From an uncultured Prevotella sp. (GTDB lineage: Bacteria; Bacteroidota; Bacteroidia; Bacteroidales; Bacteroidaceae): 47,877 nucleotides of DNA. The notes beneath the pieces were generated by a model that was not told the DNA's origin, did not search any database, and saw only the letters and a program-made list of their open reading frames with translations. A program made the position numbers and the translations under genes. The DNA lies in NCBI GenBank assembly GCA_900317685.1, contig ONHQ01000038.1, forward strand, positions 1 through 47,877. Direction: 5' to 3'. This document shows positions 1-8,835 of this stretch, in pieces (position 1 is the stretch's first letter; the number at the start of each line of letters is the position of its first letter).

Positions 1-75
1 AAGGAAGGTGGAAAATGGAGCACTGCCACCATGCTCAAGTACATCGAAGAGCTGGTGACTGTGCTTGGTGTATAG
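1..75 (+). other. Possible 3' tail of an upstream gene cut by the window edge
   Basis: The first frame is open from base 1 to a TAG at 73-75 and would encode 24 residues ending in LVTVLGV. The piece is too short to recognise. It may be the C-terminus of a gene lying to the left, or chance. It shares the reading frame of the following discoidin gene, so the TAG could also be a nonsense mutation inside one longer gene. Confidence 0.3.
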
Positions 76-165
76 TGTCTGAAATGGAGGTTTCTTTACC
101 AAGAGACTTCCACCACGTTCTCCACAAAAAACAGCGGCCCTTGCGCCTTCTTCAAGGACGCTGAG

Positions 166-1050
166 GTGAAGTCAGCGTGGAACGGTGTGGAGCTCTCCTA
201 TAATCTTCCGGACCCTGACATGAAGGGCTTCGCGCACATCTTCTATATTGGCACCGACCCGACGACCGACCAGCCCGACACCATCCTGGCCAAGACCATC
301 AACCTGCAACAAGGCGAGAACAGCAGCTTCATCAAGTTTGAGCAAGAGATGGAAGACTACGACATCATCGTTCGTACCGAGGACTTCCGCGGTTACTTCG
401 TGCAGTCAAAGGAATGGAAAGACATCAAGTCATACCAAACGGAGAAATTCCCAGAAGACCAGCTCAAGGTTACCTGTCCCTCGTCTGTAGAGGACGATGA
501 TGCTAAGATAGGCTTGAAGTATCTCACCGACGGCGATGATCGCGGCTATCAGGCTGCGAAAGGAAAATACGATCAGTATTACACGTTTGTCATGGGGCCC
601 TTTGGAGTCGGAAAGAACCTTGACATCGACTTAGGGCAGGCTAAGGTGCTGGCCAGTGTGAGAATCTATGCACAATGCTGCACAAAAGAGTCGTACAATG
701 ACATCTTCAATATGTCCTATGCTAATCTACTTCCCAATGAAGTGACCATTTACGGTTCCAACGACGGGGAGAAATGGACACAGATTGGACATCACTATGA
801 GTCGGCAGACGCTGGGTCCGGACAGTGGTACTCTACCTATGGACTCGTCAACCGCTTCAACCCGCTCTCATACGACGACCTCTCTCAAATCCCTACACCC
901 GTTTATCTCGATGTGACGTTCTCCATCTCTGACAATAGCTACCGCTATGTGCGTGTCGTACCGAACAGCGTGTTCATCGACAACCCTTATATGCCCAACA
1001 GGCAGCAGTACGTGACCATGCAGGAGCTGGAGGTTTACACTAAAAAATAA
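166..1050 (+). CDS. Discoidin-domain (DUF5126/DUF5000-like) SusC/D-associated protein, probably 5'-truncated
   Basis: Two beta-sandwich parts are visible. Residues 1-90 have a fibronectin-like pattern resembling DUF5126 (GVELSYNLPDPD). Residues 105-294 form an F5/8 type C (discoidin, DUF5000-like) domain with LTDGDD, LDIDLGQA, a YGSNDGEKW strand and a closing YVTMQELEVY strand. Such proteins are normally surface lipoproteins encoded after SusC/SusD pairs, where they are thought to bind glycans. This one has no signal peptide and no lipobox. The only in-frame start is the GTG at 166, with AAGGA at 154-158. The frame is open back to 76 and its codons read like the same protein, so the true N-terminus (usually a DUF4959 domain) is missing or lies beyond a mutation. 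It ends 8 bases before the next lipoprotein gene, so the two are likely cotranscribed. The family call is from recall of motifs, not a search. Confidence 0.6.
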   Translation: MKSAWNGVELSYNLPDPDMKGFAHIFYIGTDPTTDQPDTILAKTINLQQGENSSFIKFEQEMEDYDIIVRTEDFRGYFVQSKEWKDIKSYQTEKFPEDQLKVTCPSSVEDDDAKIGLKYLTDGDDRGYQAAKGKYDQYYTFVMGPFGVGKNLDIDLGQAKVLASVRIYAQCCTKESYNDIFNMSYANLLPNEVTIYGSNDGEKWTQIGHHYESADAGSGQWYSTYGLVNRFNPLSYDDLSQIPTPVYLDVTFSISDNSYRYVRVVPNSVFIDNPYMPNRQQYVTMQELEVYTKK

Positions 1051-1058
1051 GAAGAGCC

Positions 1059-2534
1059 ATGAAGAAAACAATGTATATACTTGCTGCCGCCCTTGCTGTG
1101 CTGACCTCCTGTGGCGACAGCCTTGAAGATACTTACAAGGACTTTGCCGGCGACGGACCGATACGCTATACCGGCAAATGCACAAACATCAGTGTCAACC
1201 CAGGTTGGGAGTGCTTACGCACCACGTGGACACCAAGCAAAGACCCTGCTGTGAAGAACATCCGTATCACGTGGATTTCAGAGAACAGCGACACGGCAAC
1301 GGCCGAGGTTGCTCCCACGGATACAGTCTACACCATCAAGGGGCTTAACAACCAAAACTACCAAGTGATGGTACAGTCCGTCGCAGAGAACGGCACACCT
1401 TCGTTAGCTGATAAGATTACCCGCCGCCCGTACACTTACGAGCACGAGGCAGTGACAGCCTTCACGCAGGGCTTCAATAAATACTATCTTTATCACAACC
1501 ACCTTCTGCTCTTCATGGGCAACTGGACCGACGGTATCCTGCATTTCGCAATCGACTATACGAACAAGGAAGGCAAAGCTGACTCGCTCGTGCTGACAAA
1601 AGATGTCTTTGATGAGCAAAATGTCGATATTGCTGATGTCGACATGAGCAAGGATATCACGCTCCGTCGTCGCGGCATGATAGAAGGCTGTCCTGATACC
1701 ATCAACTTCCAACCCGTGAAGTTGACGAAGAACTTCTTGATGAACACAGACTTCAAGAAGGAGCTTCGACAGCATTACGCTATCGGAAACGACGACGTGG
1801 AGAGCTTCGCTGCATCGGCAGAGACAGTAGGGCTGGACTATAATCTTTACTCTTTGGAAGACCTGTTCTACTTCTCGAATCTGAAGACGCTCAACCTTGG
1901 TGCCCGTCGTTATATGCTCTCTTCTCACTTAGTTGCCAGCACTGTAACCGAGCAGAAGCGTGCACTGTGGGTCATCAATAAGTTGCATGAGATCGGTGGA
2001 GTCACGGTGAACATGTATGCCAATGCGTATCTCGGCACATCGGCTCCCTCGTTTGTCAATAAACATGGCGTTGCCTCGGTGCCTGTCAGTGAGTTTCTAA
2101 GTAGTAAGGGATGGAGTATCACCACCTCTGAAGACGACAGCGGCAACAGCCTGCTCGACAATCTGCTCGACGGCAGCGCAACGACAGAATGGAAGTCATG
2201 GCCTTCTGAAGACGGCATTCGTTCCTTCGATCTTATCATTGACATGAAGGGCAACAAGACCGTTCATGGCGTGGCTGTTGTGCAGAGCCAGAACGCAGAC
2301 TTAGTCAAATTCGAGCCCGAGGCTGTCTCTGTCGAGTATGCAACGGCATCTGCACCTGACACGTGGACTGTGCTCAACGGCATCGACGAATACACGCTCG
2401 GCACGGCACAAGGCGAGACAACCATCGTCAAAGCCGCTCAAGCCGTCAACGCCCGTTATCTCCGCATCACTGTCAAGGAGCGCACCTATAACAGCGTGAC
2501 CCGCGTGGCCCTGGCCGACATCAAGGTCTACTAA
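1059..2534 (+). CDS. DUF4998 and discoidin-domain outer-membrane lipoprotein
   Basis: The 491-residue product begins with a lipoprotein signal peptide, with LTSC ending at Cys18 followed by GDSLED, an acidic stretch like Bacteroidota surface-export signals. The part after it (DTYKDFAGDGPIRYTGK) is typical of DUF4998, a family found beside SusC/D in polysaccharide utilisation loci. The last 150 residues (LLDNLLDGSATTEWKSW ... YLRITVKER) look like a discoidin carbohydrate-binding fold. The likely role is glycan binding at the cell surface, next to a TonB-dependent receptor that is not in this window. The start ATG follows the previous stop by 8 bases. No enzyme motif is seen. Confidence 0.8.
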   Translation: MKKTMYILAAALAVLTSCGDSLEDTYKDFAGDGPIRYTGKCTNISVNPGWECLRTTWTPSKDPAVKNIRITWISENSDTATAEVAPTDTVYTIKGLNNQNYQVMVQSVAENGTPSLADKITRRPYTYEHEAVTAFTQGFNKYYLYHNHLLLFMGNWTDGILHFAIDYTNKEGKADSLVLTKDVFDEQNVDIADVDMSKDITLRRRGMIEGCPDTINFQPVKLTKNFLMNTDFKKELRQHYAIGNDDVESFAASAETVGLDYNLYSLEDLFYFSNLKTLNLGARRYMLSSHLVASTVTEQKRALWVINKLHEIGGVTVNMYANAYLGTSAPSFVNKHGVASVPVSEFLSSKGWSITTSEDDSGNSLLDNLLDGSATTEWKSWPSEDGIRSFDLIIDMKGNKTVHGVAVVQSQNADLVKFEPEAVSVEYATASAPDTWTVLNGIDEYTLGTAQGETTIVKAAQAVNARYLRITVKERTYNSVTRVALADIKVY

Positions 2535-2544
2535 GAATTCGAAG

Positions 2545-2595
2545 GTAGGGCTAGGGTCAGTAAGCCGCTGCTCTGCAGCGTCCCAGCCCCCCTAC
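2545..2595 (+). other. Nested hairpin between lipoprotein and thioredoxin genes
   Basis: An outer stem pairs GTAGGGCTAGGG (from 2545) with CCCAGCCCCCCTAC (ending 2595), and an inner perfect stem CGCTGC-TCT-GCAGCG closes it. No T-tract follows, so it may be an mRNA-stabilising or processing structure rather than a simple terminator. Confidence 0.4.
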
Positions 2596-2635
2596 TTCAG
2601 CAATTATCAACCATTAATAAAAAAGGATAAAAGCT

Positions 2636-3712
2636 ATGAAGCATCAATTATTCACCACCCTCGTCCTCCTCGCCCTTTCTCTCGGCGCCCATGCTCAGGA
2701 CGGCTATCAGATAACGGGCAAAACTTCAGGCATCGACGATGGCAAAGTCTTCCTCATTAGTTGCAACACAGACACCCTCGGCGTCACCGATATGAAAAAA
2801 GGCCTTTTCGTCTTCACTGGATCGGTGAAGACGCCCGATGTGGCCTACATTCGCACAGGGAAAGGAACCGGCATGATCCCTCTGATGTTAGAGAACTCCA
2901 ACTTCCAGATCCTTGCCGGACCATCCGGTGTAAAGATTGTCGGAGGTCCCGCGCAAACTACCCTCAACGAATACCAAGAACTTGTTGACAGTACGCAGCG
3001 GGCGCAGAACAAAGCCCAGCAGGACATGCAGGCTGCTTACCAAGAGGGCAATCAGATGAAGATGCAAGGCATTCAAAACTCATTTATGAAGTTTGTGGAA
3101 GAAGCGCGCAAAAAGGAGACCGAAGAGTTCGGCAAGCTTACCCACTCCTTCGTCGGTGGTTATATTCTTGCCTCCAACATGATGAAGATGCCCGCCGACA
3201 TGCTGCGCAAACGCTACGACATGCTCGACGACCAAGTCAAAGCCACGCCCAACGCCAAAGCTGTACTTCAGTATCTCGAGAAAATAGAGCGCATCTCCGT
3301 AGGCCGCATCGCCCCGGACTTCACCATGCTCAACAATGAGGGCGACTCCGTTACGCTCTCCAAAGTGAAAGGCAAGTTGAAGCTCCTCGATTTCTGGGCT
3401 TCTTGGTGCGGGCCCTGCCGACAGGAGATGCCCAATCTCGTCAAGCTCTACAAGAACTATCAGACACGTGGGCTCGAGATCGTCAGTGTCTCACTCGACA
3501 CCGACAGGCAAAAATGGCTGAATTCCATGATCGAGGAGGGCATGACCTGGAAGAGTCTCTCTGACCTCAAAGTTCCGCAGTCGCCAGTTGCAGCCCTCTA
3601 CGCCGTTCAGTCCATTCCTTTCACAGTTCTTCTCGACAGCGATAATAAGATTCTCGCAGTCAACTTGCGCGGTGAGGCTTTGCAAAAGAAAGTGGAAGAG
3701 CTACTTAAATAA
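2636..3712 (+). CDS. TlpA-type thioredoxin with DUF4369 domain
   Basis: This is a periplasmic or outer-membrane-facing disulfide oxidoreductase of the Bacteroidota TlpA/AhpC-TSA family. A signal peptide (residues 1-20, ending GAHAQ) is followed by a DUF4369-like beta domain (about 25-120), a charged helical linker (about 115-220) and a thioredoxin fold (about 223-358). The redox motif is C258-G-P-C261 within WASWCGPC, and the cis-proline region is SIPFTVLLD. The length of 358 residues is usual for the family. The start is supported by an AAAGGA-like ribosome site. The next gene, an M16 peptidase, begins 4 bases after the stop, so the two are probably one operon acting on envelope proteins. 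The natural substrate cannot be read from the sequence. Confidence 0.88.
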   Translation: MKHQLFTTLVLLALSLGAHAQDGYQITGKTSGIDDGKVFLISCNTDTLGVTDMKKGLFVFTGSVKTPDVAYIRTGKGTGMIPLMLENSNFQILAGPSGVKIVGGPAQTTLNEYQELVDSTQRAQNKAQQDMQAAYQEGNQMKMQGIQNSFMKFVEEARKKETEEFGKLTHSFVGGYILASNMMKMPADMLRKRYDMLDDQVKATPNAKAVLQYLEKIERISVGRIAPDFTMLNNEGDSVTLSKVKGKLKLLDFWASWCGPCRQEMPNLVKLYKNYQTRGLEIVSVSLDTDRQKWLNSMIEEGMTWKSLSDLKVPQSPVAALYAVQSIPFTVLLDSDNKILAVNLRGEALQKKVEELLK

Positions 3713-3716
3713 GCAG

Positions 3717-6515
3717 ATGCCAATGAAACTTCATAAATTCTCTCTCTTCATGGGTTGCCTCCTTAGCGGAGCAACCCTTTTCGCCCAGTCCTCGTCCCTG
3801 CCTCTTGACAACAATGTAGTGACAGGACGCTTGGACAATGGCATCACTTACATGATTCGCCACAATGCCACACCGCGCCATCAGGCTTGCTTCTATCTTG
3901 TCAACGGCATCGGTGCCTTGGCAGAGAAGCCAGGACAGCATGGCATGGCGCACTACTTGGAGCATGAGATGTTCCAGGGCACACAGCATTTCCCCGGTCA
4001 CGCGATGATAGACATGCTGGAGCGCCACGGCGTGCTCTACGGATACGACATCAACGCACACACCTCGGAAAACGAGACGGTCTACACACTCAGTAAGGTA
4101 CCCACACAAGATCCAAAACTCCTGGACTCTTGTCTGATGGTCATGGCCGACTGGACCTATGCCCTCGAACTGAAAGACGACCGCATCGAGCATGAGCGCG
4201 GGCCTATCCTTCGTGAGCTCGCCATGCGCGACAATGCCGACACGCGTATCCAGATACAATGGGCCAACTCGCTGCTGCGTGGCTCGGCCTATGAGAACCA
4301 TGATGTGCTCGGAACAATTGCTGACATCAAAGCCATCACCCCGGAAGGCCTTCGGAAGTTCTATGCTGCATGGCTTAACCCCGCCATGGTCGATGTGGTG
4401 GTCGTCGGCGACTTCGACGTGAAGCAGATGGAAACGGCCCTGCGCCGCATCCTCAGCGAAGCACCCATGGGCGACAAGTCTCAGCCACGCCCCTTCTTTG
4501 CCGTCCCCGACCGCGACACGCTCAACTACTGTGTGGCTACTGATAAAGCCCAACAAGGAGAGACAGCTATGATCGTCAACCTGATTCGTGACACGCCTGA
4601 AGCACAGAAGTCCTCTGCCGACTACCTCGTCAAGACCATCATGGCCCGCATGATCAACATAATGGGAGCCACACGGATGAGCCAGATAGCCCACGAGCAG
4701 GGATCTCCCTTTGCCGGAGCCAGCCTGGCCGTGATGCCGTTGAAACGAGGCTACTTTACATACCAAATCGGTGCAGGGGTCGGCCAGTCAGGCAATGAAA
4801 GCCGTACCGTGCGTATGCTGCTCTTGGAATATGAGCGTCTCAAGCAGGTAGGCTTCACACAAGCCGAGTTCGACAAGGCTAAGGCACAGATGCTCAGCGA
4901 CAACGAGCAGAGTACCTTTGTCTCGAAAACAAACGACGAGGTGGCCAAGATGCTGGAACAGCATTTCCTCGAAGGCGAACCCATCGTGGATTACAAAGCG
5001 CTCTATCCCTACGAGCGTGCCGCCCTCGACACGTTGTCACTGTCTTCGGTCAATGCGCTGATGCGCTCGTGGAGTACCGATAAAAACATGTCGGTTATCC
5101 TCACAGGCCCCGATGGACTGGACTATCCCTCGAAGCAGGACATCCTCGACATCTTCGACCAGGTGAAGAAGATCAACTACAAAGGCTTTGCCTTCGAGCT
5201 GAAGTCTGAGGCTCCACTGCCGGAGTTCTCTGTTTCTCCCAAGCCAGGCCGTATCAAGAAAGAGGTAGTCGACAAGGCCAAAAACACGACCACTTGGAAA
5301 CTCGCCAATGGTGCCACCGTCGTCTACAAGCAGGTGCCTGAGGATCGTTCTAAAGTCTGCCTGCGTGCCGTGCGCCCCGGTGGTGAGTCGATGTTCTCGT
5401 TGCAGGAGCTTCCTTCTGCACAGGTGGCCACGACCTTAGTACAAGCCGGCGGCGTTGGGCAACTCTCTTCTCAGCAGCTCAACCGGGTTCAAGAGGCCAA
5501 AGGTTTCAAGGTAGAGCCGCATATCTATGGTTACAGCGAACGGATGGAAGGCACATCGCTGCCTAACAGCGTGGAGCAGATGATGCAGCTCACTTATCTC
5601 CGTTTTATGCAGTCCATTCTCGATACGACGCTTATCAACGGGTCGATGAAGCAGAACCGCATCTACGCACACTTCCCCATGCGTCCGCAGCAGCGTCTGC
5701 AAGATGCCGTGGCACAGTTGCGGAGCGGCAACAACCCACGTGTCCTCAGTCAGCATGGCGACTACTTCGATAACATCACTGCCAATTCCATTGGCAATGC
5801 ATGGGACCGCTGCTTCGCTTCGGCCAACGGCTACACCTTTATTATTACGGGTGCACAGCCTGCTTCTGAGCTGAAGCCCTTGGTGGAGAAGTATATTGCA
5901 TCTATCAATGGTGGAGGCAAGCCGACGAAATGGGTCGACAACAAGATGTACGGCTATCAAGGCGTCACTGAGCGCACGGTGCAGACCGGTGCCATGGGTT
6001 CCTACGCCATGGTGGTTCTCGGCGTGAGTGCACCTCTGCCCTACTCGCCCGTCAACGAACTCACCAACCGCATCGTGGCCCGCGTGTTCCAACAGCGTGC
6101 CATGGACGTGATGCGCGAGAAGGACGGTGATGTCTACACCATCAATGTCAACGAGGAGAGCAATGCCATTCCGCGCGGCTCCTTCGAGGTCTCCGCTGAG
6201 TTCCAGGCTGACACGCTCCGTGCCTCTGAGCTTCGTGACAAAGTCTATGGCATCTGGGAGCAGATGGTCAAGGGAGGCATCACGCAGGAAGAACTCACCA
6301 AAGCCTTAGCTTACTTCCAAAAGAGCTATCTCGAGGATGGCGACAAGGCTGACAAGTGGGCCGACAAGATGGCTAACGAGGTCGTCGACGGCTGCACGCT
6401 GCTCGACTATGACAACTACGCTGAGACAGCCCAGCTGGTCACAACAGCTTCCATCAACGCTTTCCTGCGACAGATGGATGCGGCGAAGAACGTAGTGAAG
6501 CTCATCTTCCGGTAA
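3717..6515 (+). CDS. M16 family zinc metallopeptidase (pitrilysin/insulinase type)
   Basis: With the start at 3717 the product has 932 residues. An ATG at 3723 is equally possible; a start further upstream would overlap the thioredoxin gene out of frame and gives no signal peptide. The N-terminus KLHKFSLFMGCLLSGATLFAQ is a good Sec signal. The inverted zinc motif HxxEH is present as H79-Y-L-E82-H83, and a downstream glutamate-rich helix (IEHERGPILREL) fits the third zinc ligand and catalytic-domain pattern. Length and layout fit two tandem M16 halves (active N-terminal, inactive C-terminal), as in the single-chain PqqL-like peptidases of Bacteroidota. The likely role is periplasmic degradation of peptides or misfolded proteins; the partner thioredoxin upstream suggests envelope quality control, which is inference. 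Confidence 0.88.
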   Translation: MPMKLHKFSLFMGCLLSGATLFAQSSSLPLDNNVVTGRLDNGITYMIRHNATPRHQACFYLVNGIGALAEKPGQHGMAHYLEHEMFQGTQHFPGHAMIDMLERHGVLYGYDINAHTSENETVYTLSKVPTQDPKLLDSCLMVMADWTYALELKDDRIEHERGPILRELAMRDNADTRIQIQWANSLLRGSAYENHDVLGTIADIKAITPEGLRKFYAAWLNPAMVDVVVVGDFDVKQMETALRRILSEAPMGDKSQPRPFFAVPDRDTLNYCVATDKAQQGETAMIVNLIRDTPEAQKSSADYLVKTIMARMINIMGATRMSQIAHEQGSPFAGASLAVMPLKRGYFTYQIGAGVGQSGNESRTVRMLLLEYERLKQVGFTQAEFDKAKAQMLSDNEQSTFVSKTNDEVAKMLEQHFLEGEPIVDYKALYPYERAALDTLSLSSVNALMRSWSTDKNMSVILTGPDGLDYPSKQDILDIFDQVKKINYKGFAFELKSEAPLPEFSVSPKPGRIKKEVVDKAKNTTTWKLANGATVVYKQVPEDRSKVCLRAVRPGGESMFSLQELPSAQVATTLVQAGGVGQLSSQQLNRVQEAKGFKVEPHIYGYSERMEGTSLPNSVEQMMQLTYLRFMQSILDTTLINGSMKQNRIYAHFPMRPQQRLQDAVAQLRSGNNPRVLSQHGDYFDNITANSIGNAWDRCFASANGYTFIITGAQPASELKPLVEKYIASINGGGKPTKWVDNKMYGYQGVTERTVQTGAMGSYAMVVLGVSAPLPYSPVNELTNRIVARVFQQRAMDVMREKDGDVYTINVNEESNAIPRGSFEVSAEFQADTLRASELRDKVYGIWEQMVKGGITQEELTKALAYFQKSYLEDGDKADKWADKMANEVVDGCTLLDYDNYAETAQLVTTASINAFLRQMDAAKNVVKLIFR

Positions 6516-6877
6516 AGAGATAAGAGTGAGCTTTATTCCACATTTGGATAAAAAGCATTCTACATAAGATTCGCATGAAGTATAGTGATTATTTATTAAG
6601 GTATTCAGTTTGTGGATTCAGGATTGTTGAAGGATAACAAAAAGAGTCCAAGCTTTAGGTAACAGATTCTAACTTGTCCCTCCCTGCCGTAGTGACGGCG
6701 GGAGGGATTTTTTGTTCCACATATATATTTTTTGCATCCATTTGTAGGCATCAGCTTCAGACCAAATCAACATACGATAAGCGAAAGGAGAATTGTCTAA
6801 TCATCCTCTACGATGTTCTCTATTCAACGTTTATTGATAATAAAAACACAGCCATTGCTTCTTTTCTCGTTTTTTTT
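6516..6877 (+). other. Intergenic region after the M16 gene
   Basis: Apart from the terminator at 6678-6713 I see no gene here. The sequence is AT-rich, and the only long frame (6674-6895) runs through the terminator hairpin and has no family features. Confidence 0.5.
6678..6713 (+). terminator. Rho-independent terminator of the thioredoxin-M16 operon
   Basis: CCCTCCCTGCCGT pairs with ACGGCGGGAGGG across the loop AGTG with one bulged T. The stem is followed by ATTTTTT. Confidence 0.85.
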
Positions 6878-6879
6878 CG

Positions 6880-6887
6880 TAATTTTG
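6880..6887 (+). promoter_or_regulatory. -7 box for the ECF sigma factor gene
   Basis: TAATTTTG is an exact match to the Bacteroidota -7 consensus TAnnTTTG. A TTG at 6855-6857 lies 22 bases upstream, a slightly long -33 spacing. Transcription would start near 6895, only about 20 bases before the TTG codon at 6915 that begins the expected full-length sigma frame. Confidence 0.5.
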
Positions 6888-6985
6888 TAAATTGAGAAAG
6901 AAGAAAAAGATAACTTGGAGAAAGAGAAAGAATTTGAGGAGTTTTCAAGGCGCATTACCAGCACGCCCGCCACTTCGCCCGTCAG

Positions 6986-7438
6986 ATGATAGGCGACGAG
7001 GAGACGTGTCGCGACATTGTGGAGGATTCCTTTGAAATTCTTTGGAAGCGTTTCAACGAGATCGAGTCAGACAAACGGGTAGCTTTCATCTTTCGTCTCG
7101 TACGCTTCCGGTGCGCTGACCACGTGCGGCATAGTCAGACAACCACGCTCTATGCCCAACGCTATCTGCAAGAACACTCAGAAGCCACTGACCCACACGC
7201 CATTGACACACGGGAGGAACGCATCAAGAAGATGATGACGCTCATGGAGCAGCTGTCGCCCAAGACAAAGGAAATCCTTACTGAATGCTATTTCAACCAC
7301 CATAGCTATAACGAGGTAGCGGAGAAATACGGCATCTCGACAAGTGCAGTGAAGAAACATATGATGCAAGCACTGAAATTGTTCCGAAAGAACATGGTTA
7401 AAGAGTCTAAAAAGAGTGACCAAGGAGGTACCCTATAA
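6986..7438 (+). CDS. ECF sigma-70 factor (FecI-like), N-terminus apparently frameshifted
   Basis: The 150 residues from ATG 6986 contain most of sigma region 2 (DEETCRDIVEDSFEILWKRF) and a region 4 helix-turn-helix (LSPKTKEILTECY ... SYNEVAEKYGISTSAVKKHM). The start of region 2.1 lies upstream in two frames. From TTG 6915 the frame reads LEKEKEFEEF. It then leaves this frame at a run of four T (6942-6945), while the +1 frame continues KAHYQHARHFARQMIGDEE. One more T would join them into a normal FecI-type protein of about 174 residues. Either the gene is frameshifted, or the assembly lost a base, or a shortened protein is made. The FecR gene follows by 37 bases, as usual for FecI/FecR pairs. 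Confidence 0.7.
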   Translation: MIGDEETCRDIVEDSFEILWKRFNEIESDKRVAFIFRLVRFRCADHVRHSQTTTLYAQRYLQEHSEATDPHAIDTREERIKKMMTLMEQLSPKTKEILTECYFNHHSYNEVAEKYGISTSAVKKHMMQALKLFRKNMVKESKKSDQGGTL

Positions 7439-7475
7439 TAGGGTGTTTCCGATAAGAAAACAGATAAGGAATCAA

Positions 7476-8786
7476 ATGCCAGAAAGAAAAAGAGAAATAG
7501 AAAAACACATGCAGGAGGCCATCGACAAGTTCGATGCCGACAACAAGCTCACCGACAAGGAGTGGAGCGATCTGAACCCAGCCGTTCAGGACGTCCTCGC
7601 ATTGCTTGCAGAAATCGGTGAGGCGGTGTGTCGCGTCTCTTCGCCTTCTCAGGCAGAAGATGCCGATACCGACCTCGCCTGGGAAAGAATGAAAGCAAAA
7701 TTGACTAATGACCATCAGCAAGAGGACCAAGCTAAAGAGGGAGAAACAAAGGAAGAAGAAGTTAAGGAGACAGAAGTCAAGCCTGTATACACAAAAGAGG
7801 AAAAGACTAAAGAAACTCAGCCTGACAAGAAAAAGAATACAAAGACAAGGAAACTCCGCATTGTATATTATTCCGCTGTTGCTGTGGCTGCTGCCCTGCT
7901 GCTGCTCTTCCTCGTCTCCAAACCGGAAGAAGGCGGACAAGGCTTTCGCTCTGTGGCTACATTAACCCAGAAGACAAGCCCAACTGCAAGCAAGGAAGAT
8001 AAAAAACAAGATACAGCCGCTCCTGTTTCCAAGCCTGCCACAAAGGCCTACACCACTGCGACTGTCACCTGCACAGCTATCGCACGCCGCAGCTTAGGCA
8101 ATGCTTCCCAGCTGATCATGGAATTGCAAAACCAAGGGTATGCTGTCGACGGTCAGGTGCAGCGCTCTTCACAACCCGTGCAGCCCGGAAAGTTGGGTAA
8201 GGTGGTGCTCCCCGACGGCACAGAAGCCTATCTCTACGCTAAAAGCAAGCTGACCTATCCGTCAGTATTTGTAGGCAACACCCGTGACGTCGTACTGGAA
8301 GGTGAGGCTTACTTCAAGGTGACGCACGATGCCTCACATCCGTTTATCATCCACACGGCCAACGCCACAACCCGTGTGCTCGGCACAGAGTTAGACGTGC
8401 GCGCCTTCCATGGCGAACCGCTTCACGTAGCGCTCATCACCGGCGTGGCAGAAGTTGTTGGCGGCAACGATGTCTGTAGGCTGAAACCCGGTGAAGCTGT
8501 CACGCTGCAAGGCTCGAATTTGCTCAAGCGGCAGGAAGACATGGATGTCTACGCCTATGCGCTGCGTGGCTTCATCTATGCCGATGACGCACCCTTTGAG
8601 AATGTGCTGAACTCCCTGGCTCACTGGTATGGCATGAGCGTAAGCTATACAGACCGCAAGAATGCCGAGCGCCGCATCCACTTCTATATGCGGGGCAGCG
8701 ACTCACCGGAGCGTGCCGCTGAGTTGCTCAGCAGCATGGGTGCCTTCAACGTGAGCGTCAAAGGCAACAGCTTCGTGGTTAACTGA
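7476..8786 (+). CDS. FecR-family anti-sigma factor with DUF4974 C-terminus
   Basis: From ATG 7476 (AAGGA at 7466-7470) the product has 436 residues. The order is a cytoplasmic N-terminal region that would bind the sigma factor (about 1-80), a very charged Lys/Glu linker (about 80-125), one membrane helix (about 129-147), a Thr/Lys-rich periplasmic linker, the FecR beta domain (about 210-345: LPDGTEAYLYAKSKLTYP, VLEGEAYFKVTH, VLGTELDVRAF) and a DUF4974 domain (about 365-436, YADDAPFENVLNSLAHWYGMSV). FecR proteins receive a signal from a TonB-dependent receptor and control the cognate ECF sigma factor, here the gene just upstream. Both linkers are longer than usual. The 7416 start is possible but overlaps the sigma gene and has no better ribosome site. 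Confidence 0.87.
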   Translation: MPERKREIEKHMQEAIDKFDADNKLTDKEWSDLNPAVQDVLALLAEIGEAVCRVSSPSQAEDADTDLAWERMKAKLTNDHQQEDQAKEGETKEEEVKETEVKPVYTKEEKTKETQPDKKKNTKTRKLRIVYYSAVAVAAALLLLFLVSKPEEGGQGFRSVATLTQKTSPTASKEDKKQDTAAPVSKPATKAYTTATVTCTAIARRSLGNASQLIMELQNQGYAVDGQVQRSSQPVQPGKLGKVVLPDGTEAYLYAKSKLTYPSVFVGNTRDVVLEGEAYFKVTHDASHPFIIHTANATTRVLGTELDVRAFHGEPLHVALITGVAEVVGGNDVCRLKPGEAVTLQGSNLLKRQEDMDVYAYALRGFIYADDAPFENVLNSLAHWYGMSVSYTDRKNAERRIHFYMRGSDSPERAAELLSSMGAFNVSVKGNSFVVN

Positions 8787-8818
8787 TCATCCGCACTTTG
8801 TCTGATGATCCGTTAACC
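8777..8818. repeat. Inverted repeat spanning the FecR stop codon
   Basis: Arms GGTTAACTGATCATC (8777-8791) and GATGATCCGTTAACC (8804-8818) match with one mismatch around a 12-base loop. The left arm includes the last FecR codons and the TGA. It lies between convergent fecR and menA, so it may serve as a two-way terminator, but no T-tract is present on either side. Confidence 0.6.
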
Positions 8819-8835
8819 ACACAAAGAAATTTCTA

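Noticed and set aside
3588-3716. Upstream start for the M16 peptidase
   Set aside because: It would overlap the thioredoxin gene by over 120 bases out of frame and bury the signal peptide.
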